From: Azolla caroliniana
Taxonomy: Eukaryota > Polypodiophyta
Assembly: GCA_043228905.1 (NCBI GenBank)
Contig: JBHGNT010000013.1
Coordinates: 15,686,001-15,750,000 of the forward strand
Direction of reading: 5' to 3'
Length of the DNA stretch: 64,000 nt
The notes beneath the pieces were generated by a model, which saw nothing but the letters and a program-made list of their open reading frames with translations, was not told the origin of the DNA and did no database searches. Shown here piece by piece: positions 61,231 through 64,000 of the stretch; position 1 is the stretch's first letter, and each line of letters begins with the position of its first letter. A program made the position numbers and the translations under genes.

Positions 61231-62308
61231 AGGGAAAAGTACCATGATACCCCTGGAAGTTCCAAATTTACCAAACTACCCCTATGGCCAAAAAATTACA
61301 CTTTATAAAGTAATTATACACTCAAATATTTGGTAAATAGGGCTAGTTCGGGTCCATTTCTTCCATCTTTGGTAAATAGGGCTTGTAGATTTGAGTGTAC
61401 AAGCACATAGATATGATTGTTTATTATCATGTCTCAAAGAGTTAATGAAAGCACTACAAATCATAAAGACTCGCCAATTGTTGAGGTTACATGCCTTCTT
61501 CTAGTATACCAATATCAATCTGTACTTCAGTTCTCCCCAATAAAGGTTGATGTTAAATATTCTCTCCAACATTTTAACTTGCACTATACACATGTTACTA
61601 ATTGCTTTTAAATTGGGGATAATACTCTTTTAGGATTAAACAGAACATTCTAGCATGGCCCATGGTTCAATTATTACTCTTTGCATGTAACACAATAGGA
61701 AACTGCAAAATTATTACTCTTGGCATGTAACACAATTGGATACTGCAAAGGCCAAGTGTTTGTTGACATATTGGTTGTGCACATTATCTGGCATATTAAG
61801 CAACTTGTTGATTTAAAGATAGTAACAAGCTCTTCAGTTAACATCAAAAAACAATTTGCAAGTCAATAATAAGCAACTGAGTGCTAATGAATAAACATCT
61901 ATTCATTCAATTTATTATTTCAGTTGATAATTAATGCATTTTGTTTAAGACCATGTACCTGAACGTGTATAAACCATTTAAAAATAAAATGAAAAAGAAA
62001 AACTGGTTTGCAGACATGTTTGCATTTACTTTCCAATCAAACATTTTTGCTCAACTACAAACTAGTACCATCTGTAAGAATAATTTTCTCATACGACTAG
62101 CTCATACTCGAATTCTAAAGCTGAATTCCTTGTGACGGCAATGAAAAGCTTGTCCTCACAAAAAGGTACAAAATGTATGTATAAAACTCATGGGCAAATC
62201 CTTCCACGTCACAGCTATGATAAAAAAGAAAACAAAAAGTTGTAAAAAATATTGCAAAAAACTCTTTGTGGTAGAAAAGCATCATTCACTGGGTTATCAT
62301 GGCAGTCC
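61231..62308. other. intergenic region, downstream of HSP110
   Basis: No gene recognised. The word ttggtaaatagggct occurs twice (about 61330 and 61368), bracketed by inverted acactcaaat / atttgagtgt (61318-61327 and 61392-61401), which could fold. The string ttattactcttggcatgtaacacaattgga-type repeat occurs twice at about 61670-61745. The last few hundred bases before 62309 probably are the HSP110 3' UTR. Confidence 0.45.
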
Positions 62309-64000
62309 TCAATCTGTCTGCATTGTATCGCCCTCTTGGTTAGTTTCTGTATCCATAGGCTGAGTAGTTTCAGAATCACCAGGACCCTTGGGGTTGGAAT
62401 TGCCCTCCGTCTCTGGTGTTGTGGTCTCAGCAGGTGATGGCGAGGCTGGTTTGGGTGGTGGTGGACGAGACTTAGTCATGATAGGTTTGCAAAACCTGAC
62501 ACAATATCAAAAACATGATGTCGTTCATTAGCAAGGAGGTAAGGGGCTTTATTCCTATGAAATAATCAGTATATAATCTTAAGCTTTCTAATTAGACAAT
62601 AGGAGTTCTACTAATGCATAGAGAATTTACCGATCAAGCACATCCACTTTCTTCTTAACCTCAGCAGAAAGAAGCACTGGATTAGCTGACCGAGGAAGCT
62701 GATCTTGTTGTGCTTTTTTCTCTTTAAACCATTCTTCAGCTTTGTTACACTCAGCAATAACCTGTAACCAAAAAAATCAAGAAATTGGACATGAGTAGAG
62801 GAATTTGTCAAAGTTGGAACTCAAATATAAAATGGACATAAAAACAAGTGTATTTTTGTTTAGTGAGATTCAATCACATCATTGTGCACAGTATATTACT
62901 TCAATAAATAAAACTTGCCTTCTCTTTCTCAGCAGAATCTATATGATCAAACTTAGGATCCTTCGATTTTGCTGCTTCACGAAAGCTGTTGATGCAATAC
63001 ACTAATTGCTCAATAGAAGGTCCTCTCGCCTCTTCTTCCTTGTATCGTGCTTCAATTGGATCCCCTAGCTGTACACATTAAGAAAAACACTTTAAAGGCA
63101 TAAATACTGAGGATTAATCTAATAATATAATCCTACACCCAATAATCCAGATACAGGTGGTAATGCACACATTCTATAAACTATAGCTAAAGTGTAGAAT
63201 CGATTTATATAGAATAGTTGGAACATATTCCTATAGGAATCTGCTAGCTAAGAACATTGAAACCTCCATACATAGTGTCTATTCTACCTTTTTCAGTTCT
63301 GCCAACTTAGCCACATAAACACCTTTGGTTTCATCCTCTCCTTCTTCATATAGCCAATCTTCAGCATCTTGTAGCCTGGCAACAAGATCTTCTCGTTCGG
63401 CATCTGTAGCAAACTCTTTGTATTTCTCATGGATCTACAAAAAACAATAAAATTATCCCATTAAATGGTGGTTTACAGAAGAGGATTTCTTGACCTACGA
63501 ACATGTACAACAAACAAATGAAGGGTACCTTGTTGCGCATATCATAAACATACGCTTCCACAGCATTTTTCTTATCCTTTGTTTCCTCCATTACTCTGTC
63601 TTGCAGTGCCATTTCATATTCCTTTTCGATGCACTTCTCTAAGTCAGCGTGAGGGAGACCACCAACAACAGCTTCATTCACAGCAACATCTGTCCTGATG
63701 ATTTTCTTTTTCTTTGGTGTTTCTTTCTGCAGAAACAATAACCAATTCAGAGGAATTTCAAATTTAAAGACATTGTTAAACTAGAACTCAAATTTTTGGT
63801 ATGATGTTCGACATTACTGACAAACCTTTGGCGGTTCAACTTCCATTTGAGAAGATTTTGTTTCAGCTCCCCGGTCATGACCATCGGCATTACCAGATTC
63901 ACTTGCATTACTGTCAGCGTTGTCTCCCTTTGACTCGTTCAAATCAATATTATTATCTGTTGCTGTCTCTTTATCAACATCCATTGTAATGCTAGTATCA
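62309..64000 (-). CDS. HSP110/HSP70-15-type chaperone, C-terminal part (runs off right edge)
   Basis: Six exons (minus strand): 64000(partial)-63826, 63726-63529, 63434-63288, 63068-62919, 62761-62631, 62495-62309; about 328 aa of the C-terminus. Conserved landmarks of plant HSP70-14/15/16 (Hsp110 class) are present: MALQDRVMEETKDKKNAVEA, YVYDMRNK, DWLYEEGEDETKGVYVAKL, PKFDHIDSAEKEK and FCKPIMTK. The first exon encodes the long acidic loop of this class. Hsp110 proteins are nucleotide-exchange factors for cytosolic Hsp70 and help solubilise proteins; the ATPase domain lies beyond the window. The tail is Pro/Thr/Glu-rich and ends DTMQTD. The intron between 62919 and 62761 starts GC (aag|gcaagt), the others GT. 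Identification is strong; the paralogue is not decided. Confidence 0.95.

Overview
This is a 64 kb stretch of plant nuclear DNA. It is AT-rich, with long gene-poor intervals, introns with ordinary GT-AG borders and abundant microsatellites. Every recognisable gene family is eukaryotic and several are plant-specific: a PLS-type pentatricopeptide repeat (PPR) protein, a BES1/BZR1-type regulator, a vicilin-like two-cupin storage globulin and a plant-type zinc alcohol dehydrogenase. The wording of the PPR repeats, the BAM7/8-like BES1_N domain and the very repetitive intergenic DNA suggest a fern or another non-angiosperm vascular plant. That is an inference; the species cannot be read from the window.

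Layout from left to right. 1-2.9 kb: degenerate repeats. 2.9-4.0 kb (-): acidic membrane RING-H2 E3 ligase. 4.5-5.0 kb: SINE-like and tandem repeats. 6.9-9.2 kb (+): intronless PPR gene. 13.8-17.3 kb (-): ten-exon alcohol dehydrogenase. 18.9-20.9 kb: degenerate hAT transposon with terminal inverted repeats. 22.0-23.6 kb (+): basic, serine-rich nuclear-type protein. 26.6-30.6 kb (+): ZNF706-like mini zinc-finger protein with a 3.8 kb intron. 32.3-33.8 kb (+): RACK1. 35.4-38.8 kb (-): five-exon zinc-less MDR reductase. 41.3-44.3 kb (+): six-exon vicilin-like gene. 47.8-48.9 kb (+): four-exon YbhB/UPF0098-type PEBP protein. 51.2-52.3 kb (-): small LLPH/DUF2423-like nucleolar protein. 54.0-56.6 kb (-): BES1/BZR1-domain protein. 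58.1-61.2 kb: SINE-like repeat, 5'-truncated LINE with a target-site duplication, and duplicated remnants of a second LINE. 62.3-64.0 kb (-): C-terminal half of an HSP110/HSP70-15-type chaperone, running off the right edge.

The genes do not form an operon or an obvious cluster. They are mostly independent housekeeping genes (RACK1, HSP110, LLPH-like, ZNF706-like, PPR) with a storage-protein gene and a hormone-type regulator among them. I rebuilt exon structures by following conserved protein sequence across matching splice phases. Nearly all junctions are GT-AG; one HSP110 intron is GC-AG.

The most distinctive feature of the DNA between genes is how often short segments (about 80-460 bp) are duplicated locally in tandem: at least a dozen independent cases, several nearly identical. 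I saw no CRISPR array, no bacterial-type system and no clear candidate for a wholly new biological system.
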